Shown piece by piece: positions 48,116 through 56,156 of a stretch of 64,000 nt of DNA. The translations under genes were made by a program, and so were the position numbers. The first letter of the stretch is position 1. The number at the start of each line of letters is the position of its first letter. Under the pieces are notes generated by a model. It had not been told where the DNA came from. It made no database searches and worked only from the letters and a program-made list of their open reading frames with translations. The DNA comes from Pseudonocardia kunmingensis (GTDB lineage: Bacteria > Actinomycetota > Actinomycetes > Mycobacteriales > Pseudonocardiaceae), in assembly GCF_006716445.1 (NCBI RefSeq), contig NZ_VFPA01000003.1, positions 682,001 through 746,000 of the forward strand, given 5' to 3'.

Positions 48116-49500
48116 GCCGCCTTCGCCCCCGTCCTGTCCGCGACCGCCTCGGCCGGCTCGTGGTAGCGCTCGTCGACCGGCCGGATCAGCTCGTTGCAGA
48201 TGAAGCCGACCACCAGCAGCCCGATCATGATCGAGAACGCCAGGGTGTAGCGGCCCGGGCCCTCCACCCCGGCCGCGATCTGGGCGTCCGCGATCGCGTT
48301 GACGATCACCGGCCCGAGCACGCCCGCGGTGGACCATGCGGTGAGCAGGCGGCCGTGGATGGCGCCGACCTGGTAGGTGCCGAACAGGTCGCGCAGGTAG
48401 GCGGGCACGGTCGCGAAGCCCCCGCCGTAGAACGACAGGATCAGCATCGACGCGATCAGGAACACCGCCTGGTTCGCGTTGCCCAGCAACGTGATGAGCA
48501 GGTAGAGCAGGGCACCGACACCGAGGTAGACGCGGTAGATGTTCTTGCGCCCGATGAGGTCCGACGTCGAGGACCAGACGAACCGGCCGAGCATGTTCGC
48601 GAGCGAGAGGATCGCGACGAACCCGGCCGCGGCGGCGGCGATCTGGGTGCCCGCGTCCGGGAAGTAGTCCTGGAAGATCGGCGACGCCCGCTCGAGGATG
48701 CCGATCCCGGCCGTGACGTTGAAGCACAGCACGACCCACAGCAGCCAGAACTGGGGCGTCCTGATCGCGTTGTTCGCCGACACGTTCGCCGTGGTGATCA
48801 GCGACCCCGTCTTCGCCTCGGCCGGGTGCCAGCCCGCGGGCCGCCAGTCGTCGGCGGGCACTCGGATGAGCAGCCACCCGACCGACATGAACACCGCGTA
48901 CACGAGCCCGTGGACGAGGAAGGCCATCGCGATACCGCTCGCCTGCGCGTCGTCCCCGGTGGCGCCGAACGCGCTGAGCATCGACGCCGACCACGGCGAC
49001 GCGATCAGCGCCCCGCCGCCGAACCCCATGATCGCCAGCCCGGTGGCCATCCCCGGCCGGTCCGGGAACCATTTGATCAGCGTGGACACCGGCGAGATGT
49101 AGCCGATGCCCAGGCCGATCCCGCCGATCACCCCGTACCCGACGATGACCATCCAGTACTGGCCGAGCCACACGCCGAGCGCCGACACCAGGAAGCCGGT
49201 GGAGAAGCAGACCGTGGCGATGAACATCGCCCAGCGGGGGCCGTTGCGGTCGACGGCCGTGCCGAACACCGCGGCGGACACCCCCAGCATCACGATGCCG
49301 AGGGTGAACGGGAGCGCGGTCAGCGTGCCGGCCGCCGGGTTGCCCTCCAGCATCGTGTTGGCCAGGGGCAGCTTGAAGACGCTCCAGGCGTACGCCTGCC
49401 CGATCGCGAGGTGGATCGAGAGCGCCGCCGGCGGCACCAGCCACCTGCTCCATCCCGGCGGCGCGATGATCCGCTCACGTTGCAGGAACCCGGCGGCCAT
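48112..49500 (-). CDS. OFA-family (oxalate/formate antiporter-like) MFS transporter
   Basis: A 462-residue, 12-helix transporter. It has the OFA features HLAIGQAYAWSVFKLPL in the first helix, GIGLGIGYISPVSTLIKWFP, and AIMGFGGGALIASP. The central loop carries DDWRPAGWHPAEAKTG. Members exchange or import small carboxylates such as oxalate, formate or others. Start ATG 49500 follows GGGAG. It is coupled to the 46-residue small subunit. No oxalate decarboxylase or formyl-CoA transferase is nearby, so the substrate is open. Confidence 0.93.
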   Translation of the reverse strand: MAAGFLQRERIIAPPGWSRWLVPPAALSIHLAIGQAYAWSVFKLPLANTMLEGNPAAGTLTALPFTLGIVMLGVSAAVFGTAVDRNGPRWAMFIATVCFSTGFLVSALGVWLGQYWMVIVGYGVIGGIGLGIGYISPVSTLIKWFPDRPGMATGLAIMGFGGGALIASPWSASMLSAFGATGDDAQASGIAMAFLVHGLVYAVFMSVGWLLIRVPADDWRPAGWHPAEAKTGSLITTANVSANNAIRTPQFWLLWVVLCFNVTAGIGILERASPIFQDYFPDAGTQIAAAAAGFVAILSLANMLGRFVWSSTSDLIGRKNIYRVYLGVGALLYLLITLLGNANQAVFLIASMLILSFYGGGFATVPAYLRDLFGTYQVGAIHGRLLTAWSTAGVLGPVIVNAIADAQIAAGVEGPGRYTLAFSIMIGLLVVGFICNELIRPVDERYHEPAEAVADRTGAKAA

Positions 49501-49656
49501 GGCAGCTCCCTCGCGACCTCATGACATGTCGGCGTGAACCTAGATCCCGGTATGTGCACGTGCAACTGCGGGACGGACCAGGCGACCGGCGGGCACGTCC
49601 GCCGTCGAACGGTCGACGAACGGCCGACGAATGGCCGGAACGGGGGCGCGCAGACA

Positions 49657-49692
49657 GCGACGCCGGCCCGCATTCGTCCGGGCCGGCGTCGC
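49657..49692 (-). terminator. Stem-loop terminator after clpX
   Basis: A perfect 14-bp GC-rich stem (49657-49670 with 49679-49692) and an 8-nt loop CATTCGTC, 27 nt beyond the clpX stop. Confidence 0.9.
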
Positions 49693-49719
49693 GTGGGGTG
49701 TGGTTCGTGTGCGCCCCGC

Positions 49720-51003
49720 TCAGGCGGAGCGTTCGCGGCGCTCCCGGCGGGGCGGGGTGCGCGGCACGATCGTGGGGTTGACGTTGCTGCGCACCGTCTG
49801 CCCCGTGACGACCACCTTCGCCACGTCGTCGCGGCTCGGGATGTCGTACATGACCGGCAGCAGGACCTCTTCCATGATCGCCCGCAGGCCACGTGCGCCG
49901 GTGCCGCGCAGGATGGCCTGGTCGGCCACCGCCTCGAGCGCGTCCTCGGTGAACTCCAGCTCCACGCCGTCCATCTCGAACAGCTTGCGGTACTGCTTCA
50001 CCAGGGCGTTGCGCGGCTCGGTGAGGATCTTGACCAGGGCTTCCTTGTCCAGCGAGGTGACCGAGGCGACGATCGGCAGGCGGCCGATGAACTCGGGGAT
50101 CAGGCCGAACTTGATGAGGTCCTCGGGCAGGGTGTCGCCGAAGCTCTCGGACGTGTCGAGGTCGCGCTTCGAGCGGATCTCGGCGCCGAAGCCCAGCCCG
50201 CGCTTGCCCACCCGGTCACCGATGATCTTCTCGAGGCCGGCGAACGCCCCCGCCACGATGAAGAGCACGTTGGTGGTGTCGATCTGGATGAACTCCTGGT
50301 GGGGGTGCTTGCGCCCGCCCTGCGGCGGCACGCTCGCGGTGGTGCCCTCCAGGATCTTCAGCAGCGCCTGCTGCACGCCCTCGCCGGAGACGTCGCGGGT
50401 GATCGACGGGTTCTCCGACTTGCGGGCGATCTTGTCGACCTCGTCGATGTAGATGATGCCCGTCTCGGCGCGCTTGACGTCGTAGTCGGCGGCCTGGATC
50501 AGCTTGAGGAGGATGTTCTCGACGTCCTCGCCCACGTAGCCGGCCTCGGTGAGCGCCGTGGCGTCGGCGATCGCGAAGGGCACGTTGAGCAGCTTGGCCA
50601 GCGTCTGCGCGAGGTAGGTCTTGCCGCAGCCGGTGGGGCCGAGCATCAGGATGTTGGACTTGGCGATCTCGATGCCGTCGCCGTTGTCGCCGCCGCCGCG
50701 GCGCTCGCCCGCCTGGATGCGCTTGTAGTGGTTGTAGACCGCTACCGAGAGCGTGCGCTTGGTCTGCGACTGGCCGACGACGTACTGGTCGAGGAAGTCG
50801 TGGATCTCGGCGGGCTTGGGCAGCTCGTCGAGCTTGACCTCACCGGCCTCGGCCAGCTCCTCCTCGATGATCTCGTTGCAGAGATCGATGCACTCGTCGC
50901 AGATGTAGACCCCAGGACCGGCGATCAGTTTCTTGACCTGCTTCTGGCTCTTCCCGCAGAACGAGCACTTGAGCAGATCACCGCCGTCGCCGATGCGTGC
51001 CAT
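49720..51003 (-). CDS. clpX: ATP-dependent Clp protease ATP-binding subunit ClpX
   Basis: AAA+ unfoldase that feeds substrates to ClpP. The 427-residue product has the N-terminal zinc-binding domain (C13, C16, C35, C38 in LLKCSFCGKSQ and YICDECIDLC), Walker A GPTGCGKT near 122, Walker B IIYIDEVDKIARK, and the GYVGEDVE pore loop. Start ATG 51003; an in-frame ATG five codons upstream has no better signal. It lies 186 bp after clpP2 behind a hairpin, so it is probably transcribed separately. Confidence 0.98.
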   Translation of the reverse strand: MARIGDGGDLLKCSFCGKSQKQVKKLIAGPGVYICDECIDLCNEIIEEELAEAGEVKLDELPKPAEIHDFLDQYVVGQSQTKRTLSVAVYNHYKRIQAGERRGGGDNGDGIEIAKSNILMLGPTGCGKTYLAQTLAKLLNVPFAIADATALTEAGYVGEDVENILLKLIQAADYDVKRAETGIIYIDEVDKIARKSENPSITRDVSGEGVQQALLKILEGTTASVPPQGGRKHPHQEFIQIDTTNVLFIVAGAFAGLEKIIGDRVGKRGLGFGAEIRSKRDLDTSESFGDTLPEDLIKFGLIPEFIGRLPIVASVTSLDKEALVKILTEPRNALVKQYRKLFEMDGVELEFTEDALEAVADQAILRGTGARGLRAIMEEVLLPVMYDIPSRDDVAKVVVTGQTVRSNVNPTIVPRTPPRRERRERSA

Positions 51004-51133
51004 GAGTGCAGACCCCAAATCCTATTCTGCGCTGCCCCGGCGGGTCCGGGGGGCGCGCCCTCTGGACGGTACCCGTCCGACGCGTTCCCCGGGGAGCTTC
51101 ACGTACCGGAGATTCGGCGACGGGTCGGCGGAC

Positions 51134-51173
51134 GGTCGGTGCCGGCGCCGCATCGCGGGCCCCGGCACCGACC
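51134..51173 (-). terminator. Hairpin between clpP2 and clpX
   Basis: GGTCGGTGCCGG (51134-51145) pairs perfectly with CCGGCACCGACC (51162-51173). It lies just after the clpP2 stop and may terminate the clpP operon or attenuate clpX expression. Confidence 0.8.
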
Positions 51174-51189
51174 GCGCCAGGAGAAGTTG

Positions 51190-51834
51190 TCAGACAGCGG
51201 AGAGCTTGCGGCTCTGGATGATCTCGTCGACGATCCCGTACTCCTTGGCCTCCTCGGCCGTCAGGATCCGGTCCCGCTCGATGTCGTCGTGCACCTGCTC
51301 CGCCGAGCGACCGCTGTGCTTCGCGAGGGTGGTCTCCAGCAGCCGGCGCATCCGGGAGATCTCGGCGGCCTGGATCTCCAGGTCCGACACCTGCCCGTAG
51401 AAGCCCTCCGTGGCGGGCTGGTGGATCAGGATGCGCGCGTTCTGGACCGCGAGCCGCCGGCCGGGAGTGCCCGCCGCCAGCAGCACGGCCGCCGCCGACG
51501 CGGCCTGCCCGAGGCAGACCGTCTGGATGTCGGGCCGGATGAACTGCATGGTGTCGTAGATCGCCATCAGCGACGTGAAGGAGCCGCCGGGCGAGTTGAT
51601 GTACATGCTGATCTCGCGGTCCGGGTCGGCCGACTCCAGGCACAGCAGCTGCGCCATGACGTCGTTGGCCGACGCGTCGTCGATCTGCACCCCGAGGAAG
51701 ATGATGCGCTCCTCGAAGAGCTTGTTGTACGGGTTGGACTCCTTCACCCCGTAGCTCGTGCGCTCGACGAAGGACGGCAGCACGTACCGGGACTGCGCCG
51801 GCTCCGGCGCTCGTCCACCCCACATCTGACTCAT
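51190..51834 (-). CDS. clpP2: ATP-dependent Clp protease proteolytic subunit 2
   Basis: A 214-residue serine peptidase. The catalytic Ser is S113 (GQAASAAAVLLAAG) and His H138 (ILIHQPATEG); the Asp falls in the DDIERDRILTAEEA segment. It has the longer N-terminal part of actinobacterial ClpP2. Start ATG 51834 overlaps the clpP1 stop (ATGA). In actinobacteria ClpP1 and ClpP2 form a mixed double-ring core that is active only together. Confidence 0.97.
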   Translation of the reverse strand: MSQMWGGRAPEPAQSRYVLPSFVERTSYGVKESNPYNKLFEERIIFLGVQIDDASANDVMAQLLCLESADPDREISMYINSPGGSFTSLMAIYDTMQFIRPDIQTVCLGQAASAAAVLLAAGTPGRRLAVQNARILIHQPATEGFYGQVSDLEIQAAEISRMRRLLETTLAKHSGRSAEQVHDDIERDRILTAEEAKEYGIVDEIIQSRKLSAV

Positions 51835-52442
51835 CGGGTGCTCCCGTTCTCGCTGCCCGCGTCCGGCAGCTGGCCGGCGCGGGAGACCACGTGGTCGACG
51901 AAGCCGTACTCCAGCGCCTCCTGCGCGGAGAACCACCGGTCCCGGTCGAAGTCGGTCATGATCCGCTCGACCGTCTGGCCGGTGTGCTCGGCGATGAGCT
52001 CGGCCATCTCGCGCTTGTGGCGCCGGAACAGCTCCGCCTGGATGGTGATGTCGGACTCGGTGCCACCCACGCCCGCGGAGGGCTGGTGCATCAGGATCTG
52101 GCAGTGCGGGAGGGCGTACCGCTTGCCGGGCGTGCCCGCCGAGAGCAGGAACTGCCCCATCGACGCCGCCATGCCCATGCCGTAGGTGGCCACGTCGCAG
52201 GGGATGAACTGCATCGTGTCGAAGATGGCCATCCCGTCCGGGACAGACCCGCCAGGAGAGTTGATGTAGAGCGAGATGTCCGCTTCGGCGTCCTCGGCCG
52301 CGAGCAGCAGCATCTGCGCGGCGATGCGGTTGGAGATCTCCGAGTCGACCTGCTGGCCCAGCACGATGATCCGCTGCTGCAGCAGCCGCTCGTACACCGA
52401 GTCGGACAGCGTCATCGACGTGGGCGCGCTGCCCCGCCGCAT
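51831..52442 (-). CDS. clpP1: ATP-dependent Clp protease proteolytic subunit 1
   Basis: A 203-residue peptidase with S94 (GMGMAASMGQFLLSAG), H119 (ILMHQPSAG) and the acidic TDFDRDRWFSAQEA segment. Start ATG 52442 is preceded by GGAGAGGCG; a later ATG at 52415 (MTLSDSVYERLL) is also possible and would remove a nine-residue extension, possibly part of a propeptide. It opens the clpP1-clpP2 operon downstream of tig. No ClgR-type operator was clearly identified in the 178 bp upstream. Confidence 0.96.
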   Translation of the reverse strand: MRRGSAPTSMTLSDSVYERLLQQRIIVLGQQVDSEISNRIAAQMLLLAAEDAEADISLYINSPGGSVPDGMAIFDTMQFIPCDVATYGMGMAASMGQFLLSAGTPGKRYALPHCQILMHQPSAGVGGTESDITIQAELFRRHKREMAELIAEHTGQTVERIMTDFDRDRWFSAQEALEYGFVDHVVSRAGQLPDAGSENGSTR

Positions 52443-52620
52443 CGCCTCTCCGGCGAGTCGGTCCGCAGTACGCGGGCCGGTGTCCTCTGGCCTCACTTCA
52501 CCCTGCCTTCTGCTGGTTCGGCTCGCGTGTTCATCGAGTTCGACCCTACGCGGGCGGGTCGTCGAACCGCCCCGTACGGCCTGGTTGTTCGCTCTGGGCG
52601 TGGCGCGCCCGCGGCGGGCG

Positions 52621-54051
52621 TCAGGAGCCGGTGGAGGCCTTCTCCTGCTGCTCCTGCTCCGGCTCGTCCCCGGCCGTGTCCTCGGCCGTCTCGGCGGCGG
52701 TCTCCGCGGACTCGTCCGACTCCGGCTCGTCGTCACCCAGGAGGTCGGACATGTCGACCTCGGTGCCGGACTCGTCCGTGACGGTGGCCGCCCGCACCGC
52801 CGAGATGAGCGCCTTGCTGCGGCGCACGTCGGCGTAGACGGCGCCCAGCTGGCCCGCCTGCTGGATCCGCTGGACGAACTCCTGCGGCTCCATCTGGTAC
52901 TGCTGCGCCTGGAAGACGATGCGCTCGGTGAGCTCCTGGTCGTCCACGGTGGTCTGCTCGCGGTCGGCCAGCGCGTCGAGCACGAGGCGGGTGCGCACGG
53001 ACTTCTCCGCGCTCTCCCGGGTCTCGGTGTCGAACTCCTCGCGCGTGCGGCCCTGCGACTGCAGGAACTCGGCGAAGCGCTCCTCGTCGTGGTCGAAGCC
53101 GTGCACGGCGTCGTGGAGGACGGAGTCGACCTCGGCCTGCACGACGCTCTCCGGCAGCGGCACCTCGGTGGCGTCGACGAGCGCGTCGAGCACCTTGTCG
53201 CGCGCCTGGGTGACCTGCTCCATCCGGCGGACCCGCCCGAGGCGCTCCCGCAGGTCGGCGGTGAGCTCCTCGAGGGTGTCGAACTCGCTGGCGAGCTGGG
53301 CGAACTCGTCGTCGGCGTCGGGGAGCTGGCGCTCCTTGACCGCCGTGACCTTCACGGTGATCTCCGCGTCCTGGTCGGCGAACTCGCCGGCGACCAGCTT
53401 GGAGGTGAAGGTGGCCTCCTCGCCCGCGGACAGCCCCTCGATGGCCTCGTCGATGCCGTCGATCAGCCCGCCCTGGCCCACCTGGTAGGAGAAACCGGTG
53501 GTGGAGGCCTCCTCGACGGGCTTCCCGTCGACGGCGGCCGAGAGGTCGACGAGGACGAAGTCGTCCTTCGCGGCGGGGCGGTCGACCCCGGTGAGGGTGC
53601 CGAAGCGGGCCCGGAGGTTCTCCAGCTCCTCCTCGACGTCGGCGTCGGTGACCGCGACGTCGTCCACCGAGACGGCGAGCGAGTCGAGGTCGGGCAGCTC
53701 GATCGTCGGGCGCACGTCGACCTCGGCCTTGAAGGCCAGCTTGTCGCCGTCGGCGATCTCGGTGACCTCGATGTCGGGGCGGCCGATGGGCGTGACGTCC
53801 TCGGCGGAGGTGATGGCCTCGGTGTACTTCGTGGGCACCGCGCCGTTGACGACCTCCTCGAGGACCACACCCCGGCCGAGGCGCGCCTCGATGATGCGGG
53901 CCGGGACCTTGCCCGGCCGGAAGCCCGGGACCCGGACCTGCTGCGCGATCTTCTTGTAGGCCCGGTCGAAGTCCGGCTTCAGCTCGTCGAAGGGCACCTC
54001 GACGTTGATCCGGACTCGCGTCGGGCTCAGCCGCTCGACGGTGCTCTTCAC
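52621..54051 (-). CDS. tig: Trigger factor
   Basis: Ribosome-bound chaperone and peptidyl-prolyl isomerase. The 476-residue product begins VKSTVERLSPTRVRINVEVP; the ribosome-binding loop is GFRPGKVPARIIEARLG. The PPIase (FKBP-like) domain is near 160-245 (DFVLVDLSAAVDGKPVEEAS). A helical C-terminal domain follows, and the acidic tail (DDEPESDESAET) is usual for actinobacteria. Start GTG 54051 is preferred over ATG 54069, because GAGGAG lies 10 nt upstream and the family begins at this residue. It heads the tig-clpP1-clpP2-clpX block. Confidence 0.97.
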   Translation of the reverse strand: MKSTVERLSPTRVRINVEVPFDELKPDFDRAYKKIAQQVRVPGFRPGKVPARIIEARLGRGVVLEEVVNGAVPTKYTEAITSAEDVTPIGRPDIEVTEIADGDKLAFKAEVDVRPTIELPDLDSLAVSVDDVAVTDADVEEELENLRARFGTLTGVDRPAAKDDFVLVDLSAAVDGKPVEEASTTGFSYQVGQGGLIDGIDEAIEGLSAGEEATFTSKLVAGEFADQDAEITVKVTAVKERQLPDADDEFAQLASEFDTLEELTADLRERLGRVRRMEQVTQARDKVLDALVDATEVPLPESVVQAEVDSVLHDAVHGFDHDEERFAEFLQSQGRTREEFDTETRESAEKSVRTRLVLDALADREQTTVDDQELTERIVFQAQQYQMEPQEFVQRIQQAGQLGAVYADVRRSKALISAVRAATVTDESGTEVDMSDLLGDDEPESDESAETAAETAEDTAGDEPEQEQQEKASTGS

Positions 54052-54183
54052 GGTGGGATGACTCCTCATTGGTACTGGACGTGCAATTCGTACTCGGATG
54101 CGGCGCGGGCCGCGGCGAGGTGGGCCCGCAGGCGCTCCCGGCCGCGATGCCAGTGCGGCGTCCGGCCGGTCGTCCTCGCGAGT

Positions 54184-54519
54184 CTACGGGTCCGGCCGGT
54201 CCCCGCCCGGGCGGGCCGCTGCCGGGCCGGGAGCGGACACGACGTCGGAGAACGTCACCTCGACCGGCACCGGCCCGAGCACGCCGCGCACGACGGCGCC
54301 CAGCTCCTCGGCCAGCTGCGGCAGCGGGGTGCCCAGCCGCACCACGACGGCGAGCTCGACGGGCTCGTCGCCCGCCCCGATGCGCACACCGAGCAGCCGG
54401 CGCCGGCCGGGGCGGTACGACGCGACCGTGCCGAACGGGCCGCCGTCGAGCCGGGCGATGTCGGGGTGGGCGAGCACGGCGGCGGCCACGTCCGCGGCGC
54501 GGTCGGGGACGTCGGGCAC
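54184..54519 (-). CDS. Asp23/Gls24-like protein (short form)
   Basis: A 111-residue protein with VAAAVLAHPDIARLDGGPFG, then a basic RPGRRRLLGVRIG strand and AVVVRLGTPLPQLAEELGAV ending in VPVEVTFSDVV. This alternation matches the Asp23/Gls24 alkaline-shock fold (its closing strand pair reads V-x-V-x-V-x-D). Start GTG 54519 has TAACCT 7 nt upstream (54526-54531), so the message is probably leaderless. It is divergent from the sigma factor that is co-translated with two other Asp23 proteins, and probably belongs to the same system. Confidence 0.7.
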   Translation of the reverse strand: MPDVPDRAADVAAAVLAHPDIARLDGGPFGTVASYRPGRRRLLGVRIGAGDEPVELAVVVRLGTPLPQLAEELGAVVRGVLGPVPVEVTFSDVVSAPGPAAARPGGDRPDP

Positions 54520-54601
54520 GACGGCAGGTTATCCGTTCGCGGGGGGCCCGGCCCGGCTACCGTGGCGGGGTCGGATCGGGACGGGTTGCGGCGGGAGTGC
54601 G

Positions 54602-55207
54602 GTGTCGGCGAGCCGGGACGTGCGGCGGGAGGCGGTGCCCGCGGGCCCGCCCGCGCCCTCCGCCGCCCAGCTCGACGAGACCACGCTCGTGGTGCGGGCG
54701 CAGGAGGGCGACGTCCGGGCGTTCGAGGAGCTCGCCCGGCGCCACCAGGCCGCGCTGTACCGGCTGGCCGTACGGGTGATGGGCGACGCCACCGAGGCCG
54801 AGGACGCGCTGCAGGAGGCGCTGCTCGACGCCTGGCGGCGGATCCGGCACTTCCGCGGCGACTCCGCCTTCTCCACGTGGATGTACCGCGTGGTAACGAA
54901 CCGCTGCCTCGGGATGCTGCGCAAGCGCAGGCCGCTGCCCGTCGAGCGCGTCGAGGAGGCCGTCGGGGAGGCCGCGGCCCCCGACTCCCCCGAGCGCTCG
55001 GCGGAGGTCGACGCGGGGATGGCGGCGCTGCGCCGGGCGGTGGGTGGCCTGCGCGACGAGCTGCGGGTCTGCTGGGTCCTGCGGGAGCTGGAGGGCCTGG
55101 GCTACGCGGAGATCGCCCAGATCGCGGGGGCGAGCGAGGATGCGGTACGCGGGCGGATCCACCGCGCGCGGGTGCAGCTGGCGGAGGTGATGCGACCGTG
55201 GCGGTGA
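54602..55207 (+). CDS. ECF-type RNA polymerase sigma factor
   Basis: A 201-residue group 4 sigma factor. Region 2 spans about 35-100 (DVRAFEELARRHQAALYRLA, then EAEDALQEALLDAWRRIRHF and STWMYRVVTNRCLGMLRKRR). Region 4 spans about 140-198 (LRVCWVLRELEGLGYAEIAQ, then AVRGRIHRARVQLAEVM). Start GTG 54602 follows GGGAG; a TACCGT -10 box lies at 54558-54563. The stop overlaps the next gene by 10 bp, so it is co-translated with a zinc anti-sigma-like/Asp23 fusion. That pairing predicts a sigma/anti-sigma couple. Confidence 0.95.
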   Translation: MSASRDVRREAVPAGPPAPSAAQLDETTLVVRAQEGDVRAFEELARRHQAALYRLAVRVMGDATEAEDALQEALLDAWRRIRHFRGDSAFSTWMYRVVTNRCLGMLRKRRPLPVERVEEAVGEAAAPDSPERSAEVDAGMAALRRAVGGLRDELRVCWVLRELEGLGYAEIAQIAGASEDAVRGRIHRARVQLAEVMRPWR

Positions 55208-55806
55208 ACCCCGAGGCGACCCCTGAGGAGCCGGTCGCGCCGCTGGCCTGCGGCCGGGACGCGGCACGGCTGTGGGACCGGGCCGCGCAGGGCACGCCGC
55301 TGGACGAGCACGAGCGCGCCTGCCCGCACTGTAGGGCGGCCCACGCCGATGCCCGCGGCCTCGACGCCGTGGTGCACCGGATGGCCGCGCAGGAGATCGA
55401 CCCGCCCGACAGCGTGCTGGACCGGGTGATGACCGCGGTGCTCACCGAGTTCCGCGGGCAGGAGGTGCTGACGCTCCCCTCGCCGCACGGGCCGGCGCGG
55501 ATCGGCACGCCCGCGGCGGCCGCGGTGCTGCGCCGCGTCGTCGACGGGATGGGCGGGCTGCGGGCCCGCAGCTGCCGCATCGAGCAGGACGGCGCGGGCG
55601 GGCACGCCGTCGACGTGCGCATCACGGTCGCCGCCCGCTTCGGGGTCGACCTGGCCTCGGTCACCGCGCGGGTGCGCCAGATGGTCGTGACCGCGGGCGA
55701 GCAGGCGTTGGGGGTGCCCGTGCGGCGGGTGGACATCGACGTGGTGGACCTGTTCGGGGACGAGAACGGCGGGAACGAGAACGGCGTGGACGAGGAGGAG
55801 CCGTGA
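55198..55806 (+). CDS. ZAS-like anti-sigma domain fused to an Asp23/Gls24 domain
   Basis: A 202-residue protein. Residues 18-45 hold the spacing of zinc-associated anti-sigma (ZAS) domains: C18, then H38-x3-C42-x2-C45 (PLDEHERACPHC), very like RsrA. Residues about 90-190 form an Asp23/Gls24 domain (VDVRITVAARFGVDLASVTA, VRRVDIDVVDLFGD). There is no membrane segment, unlike typical ECF anti-sigmas. Start GTG 55198 overlaps the sigma gene by 10 bp, and its stop overlaps the next gene by 4 bp. I infer a soluble anti-sigma whose sensor or partner-binding part is Asp23. Neither anti-sigma activity nor zinc binding is proven. Confidence 0.8.
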   Translation: MAVNPEATPEEPVAPLACGRDAARLWDRAAQGTPLDEHERACPHCRAAHADARGLDAVVHRMAAQEIDPPDSVLDRVMTAVLTEFRGQEVLTLPSPHGPARIGTPAAAAVLRRVVDGMGGLRARSCRIEQDGAGGHAVDVRITVAARFGVDLASVTARVRQMVVTAGEQALGVPVRRVDIDVVDLFGDENGGNENGVDEEEP

Positions 55807-56156
55807 CCGGGCCGGTGCGGATGCACGTGGGGGACGCCGTCGTGGCCCGCGTGGCGGCCCGGCACGCGCGGGAGGTGCCCGGCGTGGTCGCGCTGCGCGC
55901 CGATCTGGCGCAGGCCCTGCTCGGGATCGCCGGGGCGGTGCTCGGTCAGGACCGCTCCTGGCTGCCGGCCGACGGCGTCACGGCCACGGTGCACGGTGGC
56001 GACGCCGACGTCCGGGTGACCATCGTGACCCGCCTGGGCCACAACTGCCGCGACCTCGCCCAGGCCGTGCAGCGCGAGGTGGCCGCGGGGGTACGGGCCT
56101 ACACGGGTCTCGACGCGCTGGTCACGGTCACCGTGGCGGACGTGCTGCTGGACTAG
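55803..56156 (+). CDS. Asp23/Gls24 family envelope-stress-type protein
   Basis: A 117-residue single Asp23 domain: VARVAARHAREVPGVVALRA at the start, then GVTATVHGGDADVRVTIVTR, QAVQREVAAGVRAYTGLDAL, and the closing VTVTVADVLLD. In Staphylococcus Asp23 is a membrane-attached, highly abundant stress protein anchored by AmaP; no AmaP-like gene is seen here. Start GTG 55803 overlaps the ZAS-Asp23 stop. It probably interacts with the Asp23 part of the upstream protein (inference from the fold and co-translation). Its 3' end overlaps the convergent Fe-S gene by 29 bp. Confidence 0.88.
   Translation: MTGPVRMHVGDAVVARVAARHAREVPGVVALRADLAQALLGIAGAVLGQDRSWLPADGVTATVHGGDADVRVTIVTRLGHNCRDLAQAVQREVAAGVRAYTGLDALVTVTVADVLLD

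Noticed and set aside
54051..54183. Leader gene or tRNA-Leu upstream of tig, as in some actinobacteria
   Set aside because: The 130 bp are GC-rich without tRNA consensus or an open frame of sensible composition.
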